Virus record (IMG/VR): IMGVR_UViG_3300025594_000054
Location: 1 to 25,767 of that record
Strand: one strand, 5' to 3'
Length of the DNA: 25,767 bases
Source: a virus
Part shown: positions 23,408 through 25,767 of the stretch, piece after piece
How the letters are laid out: the number at the start of each line of letters is the position of its first letter
Numbering within the stretch: position 1 is the first letter of the stretch
Notes under the pieces: generated by a model
Databases searched by the model: none
What the model was told of the DNA's origin: nothing
What the model saw: only the letters and a program-made list of their open reading frames with translations
Program-made: the position numbers and the translations under genes

Positions 23408-23968
23408 ATGGAAAAGAAACGACCAGGCAGAAAAAAAAAGATGCTCAACGATTCTGAGACGCTAGATAAAATAGTTGCACTCGGATCTCAAGGATTAACA
23501 TCCGGACAAATCGCAAGATGCCTCGGGGTTTCCTGGTCAACTATTGATAGAAGACGAAAGGAATTTGGGGAAATTGAGGAAGCTATAAAAAAGGGTGAGG
23601 CATTGGGAATTTCCCGGGTAGCTAATGCACTGTATGAATCAGCGACAATAGATAAGAATGTAACGGCCCAAATCTTCTACTTAAAGAACAGATCCGAGAA
23701 CTGGGCCGACCGGCAGGAAGTTGTAGCCAACTTCGACCTGGCCAACCTGCTCACGCAAGCACACGGGAGAATTTTAGCTCCGGCCTCGGACGCCTTAGAG
23801 CTTCATGAGTCAATCGATTCGGCCCGGGAGCGTACAAACGTTCACCCGGACGAACGAACGTCTCAGAACGCACCAGGTAAAGCTAGGGACGACCTTGACG
23901 ACCCGGACGGGCACACGGGCGAACGAACGGGCGAAAATCCGGACGATTTGACGGGCGGACGTGCTTGA
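23408..23968 (+). CDS. Small terminase subunit (TerS)
   Basis: 186 residues. N-terminal basic (KKRPGRKKK), then a helix-turn-helix (LTSGQIARCLGVSWSTIDRR) and the conserved TerS-like stretch ANALYESATIDKNVTAQIFY, ending LKNRSENWADRQE. TerS binds the packaging site and hands DNA to TerL. Residues about 130-186 are a polar, disordered tail with ERT/GERT repeats and a clear rise in GC. It is directly followed by TerL. A weak ribosome binding site lies before the ATG. Confidence 0.8.
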   Translation: MEKKRPGRKKKMLNDSETLDKIVALGSQGLTSGQIARCLGVSWSTIDRRRKEFGEIEEAIKKGEALGISRVANALYESATIDKNVTAQIFYLKNRSENWADRQEVVANFDLANLLTQAHGRILAPASDALELHESIDSARERTNVHPDERTSQNAPGKARDDLDDPDGHTGERTGENPDDLTGGRA

Positions 23969-24066
23969 GAGAAAAAACCGATTTGACCCCCCCGTTCGTG
24001 CGTGGTGGGCGCGTATATATATATAACTAATGAACTAAATTTTTGTTATTTTTTTAAAATTTTTTT
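23850..24066. other. Repeat-rich TerS tail and TerS-TerL spacer, candidate packaging site
   Basis: CGAACGAACG occurs at 23851-23860 and 23920-23929, and an inverted near-copy CGTTCGTGCG at 23993-24002. The 98-base spacer also has a C7 tract, then six TA steps (24014-24025) and an AT-rich stretch before TerL. Packaging sites often lie in or beside terS, so this is a candidate pac/cos region; not proven. Confidence 0.4.
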
Positions 24067-25599
24067 ATGAAATATAAAGTAGAAGACGAAAAGAAACTCA
24101 TGACCGAAATATGGTCAATGAACATCAAGGACGATCCGCTTAACTTTGTTAAGTTTGTCTTCCCATGGGGTTTAAAAGATACCCCCCTTGAGCACTTCAC
24201 AGGGCCTAGGAAGTGGCAGGAAAAAATTTTAAGGGAAATGACCACGCATATTGCTCGCAATGGTGTAAAAGATTTACCAGAGATGTTTAGAATGGCTGTA
24301 GCTTCAGGTCGTGGTATTGGCAAATCTGCACTGGTTTCCTGGATTATCATATGGATGCTATCTACCAGGCTAGGAGCAACCATTATCGTTACTGCCAACA
24401 CCGAACAGCAGCTTAGATCAAGAACATGGGCTGAACTTGGTAAGTGGATGACTCTTTCCATGAACGCTCACTGGTTCCAAAAGACTGCTACAACCATTAA
24501 ACCAGCACCATGGTTTCAAAAAGCCCTGGAAGAAGACCTTAAGATCGACACTGGCTACTACTACGCACAAGCGCAACTCTGGTCAGAAGAGAATCCAGAT
24601 GCTTTCGCTGGTATTCACTCCTCGTACGGGGTGTGTTTAATTATGGACGAAGCGTCCGGTATACCAGCTCCCATATATTCCGTATCTGAAGGATTCTTTT
24701 CCGAACCAACGGCCAATAGATACTGGTTTACCTTTTCTAATCCACGTAGAAACTCCGGCCCTTTTTATGATTCGTTCCACAGCAAACAAAAGTTTTGGCA
24801 AAATCTACAAATAGACTCCCGCACAGTCGAAGGCACGGACAAATCTTTATTTGAAAAGATGATCGAGCAGTACGGGGAAGACTCAACAGTCTCCAGAGTA
24901 GAGGTCATGGGCGAATTCCCGCAATCAGACGATGACACTGTGATCCCCATGCAATTAGTCAGAGATGCCATCAACAGAGAGGTGTCTCTTACGCCAAGTG
25001 AACCAATCCTTTGGGGATTAGATGTTGCTAGGTTCGGTGGAGATAACTCTGCTCTGTGCGTGCGCCAGGGAAATACAGTCTTTGAGATCACCTCTTTTGC
25101 TTCAATGGATCTGATGCAATTGTGCGGGGTGATTAAGAATCGCTACGATGATGCAACTGTGATGGACAAACCGCAAGAAATATTGGTTGATGTGATTGGC
25201 ATTGGTGCGGGCGTGGTCGATAGACTGCGCGAGCAAAACCTTCCCGTGCGTGGCATAAATGTTTCCGAGTCTCCATCATCTAAAAAGAACTATTTGAACT
25301 TGCGTGCTGAATTATGGTTTGCGATTAAAGATTGGCTGGCGCAGCGAGATTGCCGACTTCCTATGGATGATGAGCTTGCCTCGGAATTGGCTGCGCCATT
25401 GTACAAATATACCTCTGCCGGAAAGATAAAGATAGAGAGCAAAGATGAAATGCGTAAGCGCGGAATTAAATCTCCAGACAAAGCAGACGCACTTGCATTG
25501 ACCATGGCAAGTAGTGCCGCAAGTTTTAGTGGAAGCGAGAGTGTTTTCGGTTATAATTTCAAAAAACCTTTAAAGTCTCGAATTATTCGAGTGGGATAG
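24067..25599 (+). CDS. Large terminase subunit (TerL)
   Basis: 510 residues. N-terminal ATPase: Walker A SGRGIGKSA (K86) and Walker B VCLIMDEAS (D194, E195). C-terminal RNase H-like nuclease: WGLDVARFGGDNSA (D319), EILVDVIGIGAG (D375) and SPDKADALA (D471/D474), the three acid positions of the family. The enzyme pumps DNA into the procapsid and cuts it at packaging ends. It follows TerS and precedes the portal. The ATG at 24067 lies after an AT-rich leader with no ribosome binding site; ATG 24100 is an alternative but would lose 11 residues. Confidence 0.93.
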   Translation: MKYKVEDEKKLMTEIWSMNIKDDPLNFVKFVFPWGLKDTPLEHFTGPRKWQEKILREMTTHIARNGVKDLPEMFRMAVASGRGIGKSALVSWIIIWMLSTRLGATIIVTANTEQQLRSRTWAELGKWMTLSMNAHWFQKTATTIKPAPWFQKALEEDLKIDTGYYYAQAQLWSEENPDAFAGIHSSYGVCLIMDEASGIPAPIYSVSEGFFSEPTANRYWFTFSNPRRNSGPFYDSFHSKQKFWQNLQIDSRTVEGTDKSLFEKMIEQYGEDSTVSRVEVMGEFPQSDDDTVIPMQLVRDAINREVSLTPSEPILWGLDVARFGGDNSALCVRQGNTVFEITSFASMDLMQLCGVIKNRYDDATVMDKPQEILVDVIGIGAGVVDRLREQNLPVRGINVSESPSSKKNYLNLRAELWFAIKDWLAQRDCRLPMDDELASELAAPLYKYTSAGKIKIESKDEMRKRGIKSPDKADALALTMASSAASFSGSESVFGYNFKKPLKSRIIRVG

Positions 25600-25605
25600 T
25601 TGTAC

Positions 25606-25767
25606 ATGGCAAAAGATTACGAAGACAAAATAGAAGACATACTTGAGCAAGAAGAGATCGAATCTTCTGAGATGGAAGTAGAGGTCGATGAAGAAATAGA
25701 CATGGAACATCTTGCTGGCGTTATTAAATCCGAGATGGATGACGCTAAAGATTTCATTCATCAAGTA
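25606..25767 (+). CDS. Probable portal protein, N-terminal fragment
   Basis: 54 residues before the window ends. The product is very acidic (KIEDILEQEEIESSEMEVEV), followed by HLAGVIKSEMDDAKDFIHQV, an opening like podovirus portals just downstream of TerL. The portal forms the ring through which DNA enters the capsid. It starts 6 bases after TerL. The family call is by position and opening only. Confidence 0.55.
   Translation, partial: MAKDYEDKIEDILEQEEIESSEMEVEVDEEIDMEHLAGVIKSEMDDAKDFIHQV

Noticed and set aside
23983-24025. Promoter TTGACC with TATATA before TerL
   Set aside because: The spacing is about 25 bases, too long for a sigma-70 promoter.
1-25767. CRISPR array, tRNA, integrase or IS element
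   Set aside because: No spaced direct repeats of CRISPR type, no tRNA cloverleaf noticed, no recombinase or transposase motif in any frame. The only tandem repeats are coding.

Overview
The window is most of the genome of a tailed double-stranded DNA bacteriophage, probably a short-tailed (podovirus-like) phage of a marine bacterium. The phage assignment is firm: it has a small and a large terminase, the start of a likely portal gene, the end of a major capsid gene of the SU10/DUF5309 type, an SU10-type adaptor, a P22 gp10-like tail protein, two proteins with S74 chaperone ends, and a recombination/replication module. The marine and podovirus parts are inference from gene order, AT-rich composition, lack of tape-measure, sheath or tail-tube genes, and presence of probable DNA-ejection proteins. 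I see no integrase, tRNA, RNA polymerase, DNA polymerase, CRISPR array or IS element. The window opens inside the capsid gene and closes inside the probable portal gene, so a circular or permuted genome would lack only a few genes here.

Layout. (1) 1-14040, rightward: capsid end, a strong intrinsic terminator, then a tightly packed virion operon (head-tail joining, fibres, tail hub, three probable ejection proteins, a small PD-(D/E)XK nuclease). (2) 14037-14568, leftward: a two-gene unit with a DUF3310/T7 gp1.7-like gene. (3) 14569-14654: a compact divergent control region with back-to-back promoters and a perfect 8-bp inverted repeat. (4) 14655-20643, rightward: a small HTH protein, a Cas4/RecB-like nuclease with an Fe-S cysteine set, a coiled-coil protein, a Sak4-like ATPase, a DUF669-like protein with an SSB-style C-terminal tip, a zinc protein, a Toprim-helicase fusion, several small genes and a winged-helix protein. 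(5) 20515-23279, leftward: about ten very small overlapping genes, mostly unrecognised, from one probable promoter near 23340. (6) 23408-25767, rightward: TerS, TerL, portal start.

How it works together. The nuclease, Sak4-like ATPase and DUF669 protein form a plausible single-strand annealing/recombination set, and the Toprim-helicase and winged-helix proteins would start replication using the host polymerase. The leftward block of small genes has the form of an early host-takeover block; one product ends in a consensus beta-clamp binding motif. No endolysin is recognisable, so lysis genes are either unrecognised or outside the window.

The least explained signals are the 14.6-kb divergent switch, the leftward ORFan operon with three genes too short for usual gene callers, an apparent local excess of CCNGG sites over about 17.6-23.9 kb, the 20-residue periodic fibre-like protein, and the repeat-rich TerS tail and TerS-TerL spacer that may hold the packaging site.
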